From positions 1 to 64,000 of the forward strand of contig JAMLIB010000006.1 in the NCBI GenBank assembly GCA_023954415.1: a DNA stretch of 64,000 bases. The letters are read 5' to 3'. Each line of letters begins with the position of its first letter. Position 1 is the stretch's first letter. The notes under the pieces are model-generated. The model made no database searches, had not been told where the DNA came from, and saw only the letters and a program-made list of their open reading frames with translations. Shown here piece by piece: positions 37,072 to 45,843 of the stretch. Made by a program: the position numbers and the translations under genes. The DNA is from Trueperaceae bacterium. GTDB lineage: Bacteria; Deinococcota; Deinococci; Deinococcales; Trueperaceae.

Positions 37072-37383
37072 CTAGCTACGTGCAGATCCTCTACCTGTCG
37101 GAGCGAAGCTGCGGTTCTCACGGCAATGCCAGAGCCGAAGAACGAAGATCGTCCCGGCAGTGATCTCGTAACGCAGCTCGTGATCACCGACGATGAGCCG
37201 CCGGACCTCGCGCGGTTCGTATGCTGCCAGTTTCTCGCCGATCCGCGGGTGCTCAAGCAGGCGGGCGGGTGCCCCGGAGAGTTGCTGTATGACGTGTGCC
37301 GCGGCGGCGGGCGCGACGGAGGCCAGCTGCTCGTGTAGGCGCACTAGGTCCGAGGCCCCCCGCCTGGTCCACTTGATCCTCAT
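37072..37383 (-). CDS. RelE/ParE-family toxin
   Basis: A 103-residue toxin of the RelE/ParE superfamily with the expected N-terminal helices, a central EVRRLIVGDHELRYEI strand pair, and the C-terminal LRLWHCRENR block. It follows the RHH antitoxin with a one-base overlap (TGATG). RelE members cleave mRNA at the ribosome and ParE members poison gyrase; the sequence alone does not decide. Appears intact. Confidence 0.88.
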   Translation of the reverse strand: MRIKWTRRGASDLVRLHEQLASVAPAAAAHVIQQLSGAPARLLEHPRIGEKLAAYEPREVRRLIVGDHELRYEITAGTIFVLRLWHCRENRSFAPTGRGSARS

Positions 37384-37649
37384 CAGACGGGTGGCGGCAG
37401 AGGCTCGTCCGTAGCGAGACTCTCAGCCCACGCCCTGATCGCCTTGTCGTCGATCACGTATCCCGCATCTACGTCGGCTAGAGCCTCTAGCGTCAGCCGG
37501 TGGCGCTCTTCTTCCAGGTCTACCCAGGCAGCGAGCGCCTGCTTCATCACCCATCCGCGTGAGCGCTCGAGTCTCGCTGCCATGGCGTCGACCTTGTCAG
37601 CGAGCGCGAGCGGAACGTGGGCGGTCAAGACTCTAGATTTCGTGGCCAT
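37383..37649 (-). CDS. Ribbon-helix-helix antitoxin
   Basis: An 88-residue CopG-like protein: TAHVPLALADKVDAMAARLERSRGWVMKQALAAWVD is a typical RHH fold (residues ~9-44), followed by a helical toxin-binding tail. First gene of the pair with the ParE/RelE-like toxin, probably autorepressed through the inverted repeat overlapping its -10 box. Confidence 0.9.
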   Translation of the reverse strand: MATKSRVLTAHVPLALADKVDAMAARLERSRGWVMKQALAAWVDLEEERHRLTLEALADVDAGYVIDDKAIRAWAESLATDEPLPPPV

Positions 37650-37657
37650 CCGAATCG

Positions 37658-37690
37658 CCTCGAATCAAAGTGATTATATGGCAATCGAGG
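37658..37690 (-). promoter_or_regulatory. Promoter and operator of the RHH/RelE pair
   Basis: On the minus strand a TATAAT -10 box (37673-37678) lies between inverted arms CCTCGA (37685-37690) and TCGAGG (37658-37663). The symmetric placement around the -10 suits repression by the RHH antitoxin. Confidence 0.6.
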
Positions 37691-37757
37691 ATCGGCCGTG
37701 TCTAGCGAGCGCGCTGCATCCCGGCTGGTACACTCCGCCAACATGCCAGGAGGCCCC

Positions 37758-38522
37758 ATGAGACAGTCGCTAGCCGTGCTCGCCCTCGCCCTCTTGCCCC
37801 TCGCGGCGGCTCAAGCCCCGCGCAGCATCCAGTTCACGCGCATCGTGGACCTCAGCCACGTGGTCAGCACCGACATCCCCCTGTGGCCCGGCGACCCGCC
37901 GGTCGAGCTGGAGCCCGTGGCCGAGTTCGAGACGGACGGCTACTACCTCCGGCGCTTCTCCATCGGCGAGCACAGCGCCACGCACATGAACGCGCCGAAC
38001 AGCTTCCACGAGGGGGGCGTGGGCATAGACGCTTACGCGCCGGAGTCGCTCGTCGTGCCCGCCGTCGTGATCGACGTGCGTGCTCAGGCGGCGGCGGACC
38101 CGGACCACGCCGTCAGCCTGGACGATATCGCGGCGTGGGAGGCCGAGCACGGCCCGGTGCCGGCCGGCTCCGTGGTCATCGCGTACACGGGCTGGCAAGC
38201 GAAGTGGACCGACCCGGCGGCGTTCTTCAACGAGGACGTCGATGGCGGCATGCACTTCCCGGGCTTCGCGGGCGAGACGACCGCGTTCCTGCTCAGCGAG
38301 CGGGGCATCGCGGGCGTCGGCATAGACACGCACGGGGTGGACCCGGGCCAGGACGAGGAGTACGCGACCAACACGCAGGTGCTGGCGGGCAACGGCATCG
38401 TGCTGGAGAACCTCACGAACCTCGACCAGCTGCCCGCCACGGGCACCACTATCGTGATCGGCATCCTGCGGCTCTACGAAGGGTCGGGCACGCCCGTCTC
38501 GGTCCTGGCGTTCGTGCCCTGA
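37758..38522 (+). CDS. Exported cyclase-family (kynurenine formamidase-like) hydrolase
   Basis: A 254-residue protein with signal peptide MRQSLAVLALALLPLAAAQA and the cyclase/arylformamidase family core: DLSHVVSTDIPLWPGDPP and the metal-binding HSATHMNAPNSF (residues ~78-90), with the second His/Asp set in GIDTHGVDPG. Family members hydrolyse amides or cyclic amides with Zn or Mn; the substrate is unknown, and export is unusual for tryptophan degradation enzymes. AGGAGG precedes the ATG at 37758; an in-frame ATG at 37743 is less likely. Confidence 0.85.
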   Translation: MRQSLAVLALALLPLAAAQAPRSIQFTRIVDLSHVVSTDIPLWPGDPPVELEPVAEFETDGYYLRRFSIGEHSATHMNAPNSFHEGGVGIDAYAPESLVVPAVVIDVRAQAAADPDHAVSLDDIAAWEAEHGPVPAGSVVIAYTGWQAKWTDPAAFFNEDVDGGMHFPGFAGETTAFLLSERGIAGVGIDTHGVDPGQDEEYATNTQVLAGNGIVLENLTNLDQLPATGTTIVIGILRLYEGSGTPVSVLAFVP

Positions 38523-39037
38523 GGGTGGGCGCCCGCACCTTCGAAGAACAGCGCGGTCGTCGCTGCGGCCGTGCGCTCCAACGCCGCAGCGTCGACCGAT
38601 AGCAGTGGTTGCGCCAGGGTCAGGAGGACGCGGGTCAGCCAGGCCGGCTCGAGGTCCGGGCGGACCTCGCCGGCCTCCTGGCCTTGGCGCAGCACGTGCT
38701 CTATGGGCCCCAGGAACTCGGTGCGATAGGCGCGGAGCATCGTGGCGCGCGCGGCCTCGCTGAGGTTGGCCGCCTCGCGCTCCGCGAGCTTCATCGCGTC
38801 GAACTGCTGGTGCCGGTCGCGGGCCATGGCGCTCAGGAGGGCGTGAACGCGGGCACGAGTGTCGCCGGGCGACGCGGTCGCCTCCGCCACCATCGTGCCC
38901 GCGCGCTGCACGCCGGTCATCAGGACCTCGAGGAGCAGCGCTTCCTTGTCGTGGAAGTGGTGGTAGAGGGCCGCCTTCGAGACGTCCAGCCGCTCGGCGA
39001 TCTCGCGCATGGCCACCCCCGCGTAGCCGTGCGCCAC
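38474..39037 (-). CDS. TetR-family repressor (start codon uncertain)
   Basis: TetR regulator with the HTH segment MREIAERLDVSKAALYHHFHDKEALL and a C-terminal ligand/dimer domain. The GTG at 39037 gives 187 residues but misses helix 1. The same frame continues upstream with a perfect TetR helix 1 (TRERALEVATALFVAHG) back to a TGA at about 39116, yet contains no ATG, GTG or TTG there. The true start may be non-canonical, or a base may be wrong. It follows the membrane protein gene and probably represses both through the palindrome at 39563-39582. Its 3' end overlaps the cyclase gene tail-to-tail by 49 bp. Confidence 0.85.
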   Translation of the reverse strand: MAHGYAGVAMREIAERLDVSKAALYHHFHDKEALLLEVLMTGVQRAGTMVAEATASPGDTRARVHALLSAMARDRHQQFDAMKLAEREAANLSEAARATMLRAYRTEFLGPIEHVLRQGQEAGEVRPDLEPAWLTRVLLTLAQPLLSVDAAALERTAAATTALFFEGAGAHPQGTNARTETGVPDPS

Positions 39038-39116
39038 GAAGAGCGCGGTGGCTACCTCGAGTGCCCGCTCGCGCGTGCCGCCGCGCGCGCTCTCAAGCTC
39101 GGCCGGCCCGCCCGTC

Positions 39117-39518
39117 TCAGGCCACCTGACCAGCGACGTAGCTCATCCCGATCCCGAACGCCATCACGGCGAACAGGAAGGCCGAAGCGGCCACGCCGAA
39201 CGACAGCCAACGCCTGGTGCGCACCGGGCTGGGCAACCAGTAGTACACGAGGAAGAACAGTAGCGGCCCGAGCCCCCCGAGGTAGTGGATGAACAGCTGC
39301 AACGGGCCGAGCCCCTGGTCGAGGAGCTTGATGCCGAGGACGGCCTGTGCCATGAGCGTCAGCTGGGCGAAGATCAGGATGGCGTTGCCGGCAGGGCCGA
39401 GATCGCGCCTGCGCCAAGCGCGCACCGCGGTGTAGACGACGGCCGCGAGCGTGGCGGTCAGGACGAGCATGCCGCTCCAAATGTGAACGGTCGGGGGTAG
39501 CCAGATCGAGTCGAGCAT
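39117..39518 (-). CDS. Small four-helix membrane protein
   Basis: A 133-residue protein with four hydrophobic segments (residues ~15-33, ~43-64, ~72-93, ~103-126) joined by short basic loops. I do not recognise a family with certainty. It lies first in a TetR-controlled operon, so a role in tolerance to the TetR ligand is plausible. TTAAGGAGA precedes the ATG. Confidence 0.65.
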   Translation of the reverse strand: MLDSIWLPPTVHIWSGMLVLTATLAAVVYTAVRAWRRRDLGPAGNAILIFAQLTLMAQAVLGIKLLDQGLGPLQLFIHYLGGLGPLLFFLVYYWLPSPVRTRRWLSFGVAASAFLFAVMAFGIGMSYVAGQVA

Positions 39519-39562
39519 CGTTGTCTCCTTAACCCGATCGGCGGGCGGCTTCGGCCACCTGG

Positions 39563-39582
39563 CTTACCGACCGGTCGGTAAG
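39563..39582 (-). promoter_or_regulatory. Perfect 20-bp palindrome, TetR operator
   Basis: CTTACCGACC and its exact complement GGTCGGTAAG form a gapless 20-bp palindrome 45 bp before the membrane-protein start. On the minus strand a TATGAT box lies just upstream (39585-39591 region), so a bound repressor would block transcription of the membrane protein/tetR pair. ACCGACCGGTCGGT is a well-known TetR-type half-site arrangement. Confidence 0.85.
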
Positions 39583-39632
39583 TATCATAACCGTGGACCG
39601 CCCGGTGTCAAGTGCCTTCACCCCGCGACAGG

Positions 39633-39668
39633 CCAGGGGCGCCCACCGTTGAAGGTGGGAGCCCCTGG
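39633..39668 (-). terminator. Hairpin downstream of PKD lipoprotein
   Basis: CCAGGGGCGCCCACC pairs with GGTGGGAGCCCCTGG (14 of 15 positions) around a 6-nt loop. It follows the lipoprotein gene on the minus strand; there is no strong T-tract, so termination is probable rather than certain. Confidence 0.6.
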
Positions 39669-39730
39669 GGAAGCGCGAGTCACGGACCGAAGCTGGCGAG
39701 CCGCTGTCGGAGCCGGGTGCGATGCGCTAC

Positions 39731-40504
39731 CTAGACCCCGGTCCTGCACCTCACCTCGTAGTTCCAGAGCGTGCGCGGGTCCGGGCCGAGCACCTCGATG
39801 GTGAACGAGTTGCCGCCAGTCTTCTTGAAGACGCTCGGCACCTCGCCCGTCTTCGGGCCGACCACGCCGCCGGGGTAGAGGGCGTCGCCGTCGTACTTCG
39901 CGTCCCCACGCCAGCCCGTGTCGTGCGCCAAGGTGCCGTCGGGCTTGACGACCAGGATGCGATCGGGGATGCCGACGGTGTCGAACTTGATGTCGAAGAC
40001 CGCGCCGACGGGCAAGGCGCTGATGTCCCACCGGTCGATCGTCACGCCGTAGGCTCCCGACTTCTGGCTCACCCAATCGCCACAGGTGGCCAGGACGATC
40101 TCGCGCTCCGGGGTGGCCCCGCCGATGCTGACTATGGCCGACGCGGTGGCGGAGCGGCCACTGTTCTCGACTGCCGCCACCAAGGCGTACACCCCGGCTT
40201 CGGAGTACGACTGCGTGACGTCGAGCTCGGCGGCGCCGTCGACGACCGTCACCTCCTGCTCGCCCGTGCTGCCGCCGGCGAAGTTCCACTTGAAGGTGGC
40301 CGTCTCGTCGCCATCGCGGAAGCCCGTGGCGCGCAACGTGAACGTGTACGGTGTGCCTACCTCGCCGTCTCGCAGGTAGTCGGGCGTTACGGTGAGGGCG
40401 AGGCGGGGCCGGTGGCCTTGCGGGGTGGCGGGGGCCGTGGTGCTGCAGGCTCCGAGGAGGAGTAACAGTAGCGCGAGCCCTCCGGTCTTGGCGATCAGCT
40501 TCAT
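39731..40504 (-). CDS. Lipoprotein with PKD-like domain
   Basis: A 257-residue lipoprotein: signal sequence and lipobox LLGAC (Cys about residue 20). Residues ~35-135 resemble a PKD/Ig-like domain (FTLRATGFRDGDETATFKWNFAGG, SYSEAGVYALVAAVENS). The C-terminal ~110 residues, with two cysteines, form a second domain reading like a lectin or jelly-roll (FDIKFDTVGIPDRILV, GWRGDAKYDG). It probably binds a surface ligand; no enzyme motif is seen. Confidence 0.75.
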   Translation of the reverse strand: MKLIAKTGGLALLLLLLGACSTTAPATPQGHRPRLALTVTPDYLRDGEVGTPYTFTLRATGFRDGDETATFKWNFAGGSTGEQEVTVVDGAAELDVTQSYSEAGVYALVAAVENSGRSATASAIVSIGGATPEREIVLATCGDWVSQKSGAYGVTIDRWDISALPVGAVFDIKFDTVGIPDRILVVKPDGTLAHDTGWRGDAKYDGDALYPGGVVGPKTGEVPSVFKKTGGNSFTIEVLGPDPRTLWNYEVRCRTGV

Positions 40505-40781
40505 CGTGTTTCCCTCCGTGTTCCCGGGTGGCGCCGTGCGGCCGGCACTACTCCGGGGTCTGTCCGTGTGTCGTGTACGCGTCCGTTATACGCGCACTGT
40601 TCTTACGGGGTTCCGAGGGAAACCTTACGTGTTTCTTAGCGCCGCAGTGAAGAGTGCCACGGGGCCGCCGGCGTCGGCCCTACGCGCGGGGCGGTCGGTC
40701 GCGTGCTTCGGCGGCGGCTCGCACGCTGCGGTCGAGAGGGTCACCCTGTGGCGGCCTCAGCCCGTAGCCCGACGCAAGGAA
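40505..40781. other. Intergenic region between two lipoprotein genes
   Basis: No gene is seen. It holds the upstream region of the PKD lipoprotein (GGAGGGAAACACG just before its start) and an AT-richer patch near 40580-40645 that may contain its promoter, but no box is convincing. Confidence 0.3.
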
Positions 40782-40807
40782 GCGCCCCCGCTATGGTGCG
40801 GGGGCGC
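40782..40807 (-). terminator. Terminator after small lipoprotein gene
   Basis: GCGCCCCCGC (40782-40791) and GCGGGGGCGC (40798-40807) pair perfectly with a 6-nt loop; on the minus strand TTCCTT follows. Confidence 0.8.
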
Positions 40808-40832
40808 CGGGCATACCAGAAGTGAACAGTGC

Positions 40833-41390
40833 TTAGTTCGGTGCGACGATCGCCACGTTGTACGTCTGGCTGAACGCGCCGAAGGCGTTGTCGTAGAAGA
40901 GGGTGATGGCGGCGTACCACCCGGACGGGAAGCCGGCGCCGATGTGCTGCTGGGCGATGTCGACGTTGAGGAACTGGCTGCTCACGCCTGCGACCTCCAC
41001 CGCCGTGCCCGGGCCCGGGCGGGCCCCGGCCGAGAGTGAGGTGCAGCCGAGCACCGGATCGGGCGCCGTGCAGGTGAACCCGGCGGGCAGCGTGATGTTC
41101 AAGCTGCGCGGGTCATCGTAGGTGGCGCCGACGAGCGCGCCGCTCGCGTTGTAGTACTCGACGTGGTAGCCGGTGACGGTGGTGACGGGCGAACCGGCGC
41201 GCGTCGAGATGACCATGTTGCGGTTCGTGATGGTGATCTCGCCCCCAGTGGACACCTCGTAGCCCAGCTCGTTGGTGGGCGTGAGCCCGAAGAGCAGCCG
41301 GTTGGCGTTGGGCGCTGCGAACATGGAACAGGCGGACAGGGTAACGGCGAGAGCGAGGACAGGCAGGGTCCGCGCGAGGTAACGCTTCAT
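40833..41390 (-). CDS. Small lipoprotein, unknown
   Basis: A 185-residue lipoprotein with signal sequence MKRYLARTLPVLALAVTLSAC (lipobox Cys 21). The mature part is beta-rich (ITITNRNMVISTRAGSPVTTVTGYHVEYYNASGALVGATYDD) and has a Cys pair near residues 106 and 115. No family is recognised. AGGAGGAG precedes the ATG at 41390 by 8 nt, deciding the start. Confidence 0.7.
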   Translation of the reverse strand: MKRYLARTLPVLALAVTLSACSMFAAPNANRLLFGLTPTNELGYEVSTGGEITITNRNMVISTRAGSPVTTVTGYHVEYYNASGALVGATYDDPRSLNITLPAGFTCTAPDPVLGCTSLSAGARPGPGTAVEVAGVSSQFLNVDIAQQHIGAGFPSGWYAAITLFYDNAFGAFSQTYNVAIVAPN

Positions 41391-41565
41391 TAGCAAACTC
41401 CTCCTAAGTACACCGTCCATGACGACTGCCGGACTGTATCACGCCCTGCTCGGCGCCAACGGCGAGAAAGTGCACAGGGCCGCCGCCGCCCTGGCGTCTG
41501 GCAGGGGAGTTCTGCGGCTTCCTGCGGAGCCTACCGCGCGTGTGAAGTCTTGCTTAGCGCCCTGC

Positions 41566-42045
41566 TCAGCGTTTCCGCTTGGCCTCGTTGACCAGCTCGA
41601 CGAGGCGGGGGTCGAAGCGTAAGGGTCCGAGGCCCTGGCGGGCCACCGCGTCCTCGAAGTCGGGATGAGCCGGGTTGAGCAGGTAGTTGTGGCTATGCGG
41701 GGCAACGACTGACGGTACTCGTAACGCCACGCTCCTACGTTCCATGGTCCAGAGATCGCCGAACGCTCGTGTCGTCGCCCTGTCGGTAGGGTCGACGCTC
41801 CCACGGACTACGCGCTCGACAAGGTCCTCGACCATCGCCGCGTCGAACTCGCAGCGGTAGAGGTGGTAACCGCTGAAGTCCTGGTAGTCGTTCCAGGCGG
41901 TCATGATCTCGAGGACAGCGAGCGCCGGATGCTCAGCGGTGTAGACCACTACGGTCCCGCGGCTGTTCCATCGCCCTTCCGCCCCGCGTGGGCCGAACGC
42001 CGTGGCAACCGAGTCTGCGAACGCCAGGCGGAACGCCGAGATCAA
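41566..42045 (-). CDS. RES-family NAD+-degrading toxin
   Basis: A 159-residue RES-domain protein. The three residues that name the family are in place: Arg in GRWNSRG, Glu in AVLEIM and Ser in HSHNYLLNP. RES toxins deplete NAD+ by phosphorolysis or hydrolysis and are paired with Xre/DUF2384 antitoxins. The gene overlaps the antitoxin stop by 4 bp. Appears intact. Confidence 0.92.
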   Translation of the reverse strand: MISAFRLAFADSVATAFGPRGAEGRWNSRGTVVVYTAEHPALAVLEIMTAWNDYQDFSGYHLYRCEFDAAMVEDLVERVVRGSVDPTDRATTRAFGDLWTMERRSVALRVPSVVAPHSHNYLLNPAHPDFEDAVARQGLGPLRFDPRLVELVNEAKRKR

Positions 42046-42473
42046 AGGAAGGCGCCGTCTTCCAGCGCTGCGATATGCTCGTCAAGCCGGCTTCGGCCCA
42101 ACTCGGTAGCGAGCAGGTCGAGCGGCCGGAAGCCCTCGAGGTGTGGGTTGGCCTTGCCCAGCCACCGCGCCGCCGCGTCCTCGCCTACCATGGCCGCGAT
42201 CCGCGCGAAGCACTTGAGCGCAGCGCCCGTGCGGTCGAGGACCTGGACGTTCATGACGGGGTTCCGGCTGGCCTTGGTGCGCGACACGCCCATCGCGCGC
42301 AACGTGTCGCCGATGCTCGCGCCCATGACGGCTGACATGCGTTCGACGACGGCGGTAACGGACGGCTCGCCGATCGGCTCGTTCGCGATGACGGCATCCT
42401 CCACCGCCTTGGCATCCTCGCCAAGCACCTGGTTGAACAGCGCGTCCTCGACCCGGCGCAGTAGGACGGTCAT
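42042..42473 (-). CDS. Xre/MbcA-type (DUF2384) antitoxin
   Basis: A 143-residue protein with a DUF2384 C-terminal domain (FARIAAMVGEDAAARWLGKANPHLEGFRPLDLL, residues ~88-122) after an Xre-like helical region. It is the usual partner of RES toxins. Its promoter region has a 7+3+7 palindrome two bases before the start codon, indicating autorepression. Confidence 0.92.
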   Translation of the reverse strand: MTVLLRRVEDALFNQVLGEDAKAVEDAVIANEPIGEPSVTAVVERMSAVMGASIGDTLRAMGVSRTKASRNPVMNVQVLDRTGAALKCFARIAAMVGEDAAARWLGKANPHLEGFRPLDLLATELGRSRLDEHIAALEDGAFL

Positions 42474-42474
42474 G

Positions 42475-42491
42475 GCAACATCATATGTTGC
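42475..42491 (-). promoter_or_regulatory. Operator palindrome of the RES/Xre pair
   Basis: GCAACAT-CAT-ATGTTGC, perfect 7-base arms, one base upstream of the antitoxin start codon. If transcription is leaderless or nearly so, a bound antitoxin would cover the start site. Confidence 0.6.
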
Positions 42492-42827
42492 GTTCGCACG
42501 CCTGGCAACCGGCCCTGGGCATAGATGACTCGAACGCGGCGTGCCTGAGAGCCCTGGTTCCGCCAGTTCCCGCTGCTAGTCGCAGCCTCTCGCCACGGAA
42601 GCTGAAGGTGAAACGGTACGAGGGCGAGCCCCTCACGGGCATCGGTTAAGGACCGATCAGGAGACTGCGGGCCAAGACCCCACCCGGATACCGTATCCTG
42701 GCCGCACTCACAGCGCGATCCTGACCTCTTGGGACCGCGCTGTCTCGTGCCGCGGTCGCAACTGCTCAAGCGCCCCGAACGTCGTGACACCCGGTGCGGC
42801 ACACGCGCCGGCTTTAGGAGAGGCCCT
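42492..42827. other. Intergenic region before subtilase
   Basis: No gene is supported. A hairpin (ACAGCGCG-ATCC with GGGACCGCGCTGT, 42710-42741) lies in the probable leader of the subtilase gene; TATCCT at 42693-42698 is a possible -10. The rest carries nothing recognisable. Confidence 0.3.
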
Positions 42828-45062
42828 ATGAAGGTGAAGCGGAGTACAGGTCTGTTCGCGGGGTTGCTCTTGGTGGCCGCGCTCGTCGTCGCCGCCTGTT
42901 CCGGCCCCACGCCGCCCTCGGACGCGAGACTGACGGGCACGATCACGGTGGCCGGCAGCACGGATCGCGCCGGGGGGCTCGAACGCGCCACGGGCACCGG
43001 GCACCTCGGCGCGCTCCTGGCCACGTGGCAACTTGACGAGTCGCTCACGGACTTCGTGCCGGGGGAGCTGATCGTCCGCTTCGCCGAACCGGCCGCCGGC
43101 CTCGCCCCCATGAGCGTTCAGGCGACGGGCGGACGGCTCGACTTCGTGCGCGAGGTGGGCGTCGGCGACTCGGCGCTCTACCGCCTCCCGGCGGGCCTCG
43201 GGGCGCAGGCTGCCGGCGATCAGGTCGCGGCGACGCTCGCCGCCGCGCGCGAGCTCAACGCGCGCCCGGACGTCCTCTACGCTCACCCGAACTACATCTT
43301 CCACGCTCTGGCCGCGCCCAACGACGAGTACTACTCGTACCAGTGGCATTACGACCAGATCGGCATGGAGGCCGCCTGGGACATCACCAAGGGCTCCAGC
43401 AGCGTGGTGGTCGGGGTTGTGGACAGCGGCATCCTGTACAGCTCCACCGTGCCGGCGAACCGTCACCCCGACTTCGCCCCGTCGCGCATGCTGCCTGGCT
43501 ACGACTTCATCACCGACCCCACCAGCGGCATGGACGGCGACGGGCGCGACTCCGACCCCTTCGACGCGGACCTCGCTGGGAGCTTCCACGGCAGCCACGT
43601 GGCAGGCACCATCGGCGCCAGCACCGACAACGGAACGGGCGTCGCGGGCGTGGACTGGAACGCCAAGATCTTCAGCGCCCGTGCCCTGGGCAAGGGCGGT
43701 AGCGGGACCTTCGTCGACATCATGGACGCCATGCTCTGGTCGGCCGGCTACACCGTCGCGGGCGTGCCCGTTAACGCCAACCCCGCGGACGTGATCAACA
43801 TGAGCCTCGGCGGGCAAGGGACGTGCTTCCCCGACCTCCAGGCGGCCATAGACCTCGTCTCCATGCACTCCATCGTGGTGGTGGCGGCCGGCAACGACAA
43901 CATGAACGCCGGCGACTTCACCCCCGCGAGCTGTGGCGGCGTCATCACCGTTGGCGCCACCGACTACTCCGGGGCGCGCGCGCCCTACTCCAACTACGGC
44001 TCCCGCATCGACGTCATGGCGCCGGGCGGCAACACGAGCGTCGACTACAACGGCGACAACTTGCGTGACGGCGTCCTCAGCCTCGTCTACAACACGGATG
44101 TCAGCGATTGGGACTACGCCTTCTACCAGGGCACCTCGATGGCCGCGCCGCACGTCGCGGGCGTCATCGCCCTCATGAAGGCGCTCAACCCCGACCTGGA
44201 TACGGCCGGGGCCTTGGCGGCCCTGCGCACGACGGCCCACGAGCTCAGCAGCTCCCAATGCGAGAGCTACGGCACCAGCGAGTCGCGAACGCTCGGCTCG
44301 GACGACTGCGGCGCCGGCCTGATAGACGCGGCCGCGGCGTTGGCCTACGTCCGCGACGGTACCGTGACCCCGATAGTCGGCGACCTGGCGTTCGACCCGG
44401 CCGTGCTCGACTTCGGCTCCTCGGTAGACGTCGTGACGTTCAAGGTCACGAACACGGGCGGCACGGCCGTGGCTTGGACCCTCTACGGCTTCCTCGACGC
44501 CGACGACAACCCGGCGGAGGTCCCCGGTGGTGATGGCGGCGCGCTCTACATGGTGAGCGGCTACCCGTACTCCGGCACGCTGGCGCCGGGCGCTAGCGTG
44601 ATCACGGCGCTCGAGGTCGACCGCGACGCCCTCACCGCCCCCGGCCAGTACCAGGTGCGCCTGCTGTTCACGGTCGACGGCGTCGACTACGTCGGCCCGC
44701 CGGCGCGCTTCACCAAGCTGCCCGACGCTGCCGCGGTCACGGGCCCGACCACCGTCGAGGCGAACATCGCCGTGAGTGGACAGTGGGTGTTGAGCGGCGG
44801 CCAGCAGTCCGGCGGGCTGCTCACGAGCTACGACTTCCGGGCCGCGCCCGGCCTGACGATCGTGGGCGCCTGGATCGACGTGAACGCTAACTCCACGATC
44901 GACACGGGCGACTACGTCGGCTTCCACGAGCAGCTCGTGGCCGTCGAGGCGGGCAAGAGCTACACCCTGCCCATCGAGGTGTCGCAGTACTTCGAGGGCG
45001 GCGCCAAGCAGTGGCCCGACGAGTGGCTCGACACGCTCCGGGGAGGCGGCTCCGGCGACTAG
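42828..45062 (+). CDS. Subtilisin-like (S8) serine protease lipoprotein
   Basis: A 744-residue protein with lipoprotein signal MKVKRSTGLFAGLLLVAALVVAAC (Cys 24). An inhibitor/propeptide-like region (~70-170) precedes the S8 catalytic domain: Asp in VVGVVDSGI (~residue 202), His in FHGSHVAGTIG (~256), Asn in VVVAAGNDN, Ser in YQGTSMAAPHVAG (~439). The C-terminal 240 residues form Ig-like and pre-peptidase-type beta domains. The catalytic triad is intact, so it should be a surface-anchored or secreted protease. TAGGAGAGG precedes the ATG. Confidence 0.94.
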   Translation: MKVKRSTGLFAGLLLVAALVVAACSGPTPPSDARLTGTITVAGSTDRAGGLERATGTGHLGALLATWQLDESLTDFVPGELIVRFAEPAAGLAPMSVQATGGRLDFVREVGVGDSALYRLPAGLGAQAAGDQVAATLAAARELNARPDVLYAHPNYIFHALAAPNDEYYSYQWHYDQIGMEAAWDITKGSSSVVVGVVDSGILYSSTVPANRHPDFAPSRMLPGYDFITDPTSGMDGDGRDSDPFDADLAGSFHGSHVAGTIGASTDNGTGVAGVDWNAKIFSARALGKGGSGTFVDIMDAMLWSAGYTVAGVPVNANPADVINMSLGGQGTCFPDLQAAIDLVSMHSIVVVAAGNDNMNAGDFTPASCGGVITVGATDYSGARAPYSNYGSRIDVMAPGGNTSVDYNGDNLRDGVLSLVYNTDVSDWDYAFYQGTSMAAPHVAGVIALMKALNPDLDTAGALAALRTTAHELSSSQCESYGTSESRTLGSDDCGAGLIDAAAALAYVRDGTVTPIVGDLAFDPAVLDFGSSVDVVTFKVTNTGGTAVAWTLYGFLDADDNPAEVPGGDGGALYMVSGYPYSGTLAPGASVITALEVDRDALTAPGQYQVRLLFTVDGVDYVGPPARFTKLPDAAAVTGPTTVEANIAVSGQWVLSGGQQSGGLLTSYDFRAAPGLTIVGAWIDVNANSTIDTGDYVGFHEQLVAVEAGKSYTLPIEVSQYFEGGAKQWPDEWLDTLRGGGSGD

Positions 45063-45090
45063 CGGTGAACGAGGTCGCCGGGCGCGCCGG

Positions 45091-45843
45091 TCACAGGTCT
45101 GCTAGGATGCGCGTCCTTACCGCGTCGTATTCGGTCCGCGTGAGGCGCCCGTCCCGGTAGAGCCGCTCCACCTCTTCCAGGCGTTCCGCCACCGTGCGAC
45201 CGTCGGCCTTCGAGCCGGCGGTCGCACGCTCGTCCCGGTCGCCCGCGGCGCCGGCGACGCTCGCCACCGTACGGTAGAGGTTCGCTTGTGCCTCGGGGTC
45301 CAGGTCCACCTGTTTGCCGTTGACGAACACGGGCGTGGCGCTCGACGACTGCGCCTTCCTCGCGCTGGCCCTGTCGTAGATCCCTTGGATGTCGAGGCCG
45401 CCGAAAGCACCGGTGGCCCCGACCCCCGTCGGCGCCATGAAGTCGTCGAGCCGCCCGCCGATCCGCCTCCGTAGGGCCCGGCCCAAGGCCGGGAGCACGG
45501 TGAGGGCCAGGAGCGCGAGCACCACGAACGCGCCTCCGCTGAAGACGAGTCCGGCGTACAGGAAGGTCTGGAGGGTGACGTCCTCGATCGTGCCGTCCGG
45601 CAGCTGGCAGGAGAAGACCTGGCTCACGCCGGTCTGGCCCGGTTTGTAGGAGTAGCCGTAGGAGTGGTGCAGCGCGGTGCCGCCACCGCACGCCATGTCG
45701 TTGGCGAACGCCACGGTGCCGGGCGCCACCGCGCCGATGACGGCGGCCCCGACGTAGCCGATGAACAGCGCCACACCCACTAGCACGAGGAGGATGCCGA
45801 TCTTCCAGGTCGGCTTGCTGAGCGGGCGGTTGGTCGAGTGCAT
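45091..45843 (-). CDS. Membrane protein with SHOCT domain
   Basis: A 250-residue protein with two transmembrane segments (residues ~14-42 and ~96-122) flanking an exported loop that contains two cysteines (C52, C79). The C-terminus ends in a SHOCT motif (VAERLEEVERLYRDGRLTRTEYDAVRTRILADL), a short helical oligomerisation domain. No enzymatic motif is seen. The role is unknown. Confidence 0.8.
   Translation of the reverse strand: MHSTNRPLSKPTWKIGILLVLVGVALFIGYVGAAVIGAVAPGTVAFANDMACGGGTALHHSYGYSYKPGQTGVSQVFSCQLPDGTIEDVTLQTFLYAGLVFSGGAFVVLALLALTVLPALGRALRRRIGGRLDDFMAPTGVGATGAFGGLDIQGIYDRASARKAQSSSATPVFVNGKQVDLDPEAQANLYRTVASVAGAAGDRDERATAGSKADGRTVAERLEEVERLYRDGRLTRTEYDAVRTRILADL

Noticed and set aside
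42708-44927. A 739-codon minus-strand frame opposite the subtilase
   Set aside because: The plus strand has an intact Asp/His/Ser triad and a lipoprotein signal; the antisense frame is a Val/Arg/His-rich shadow.
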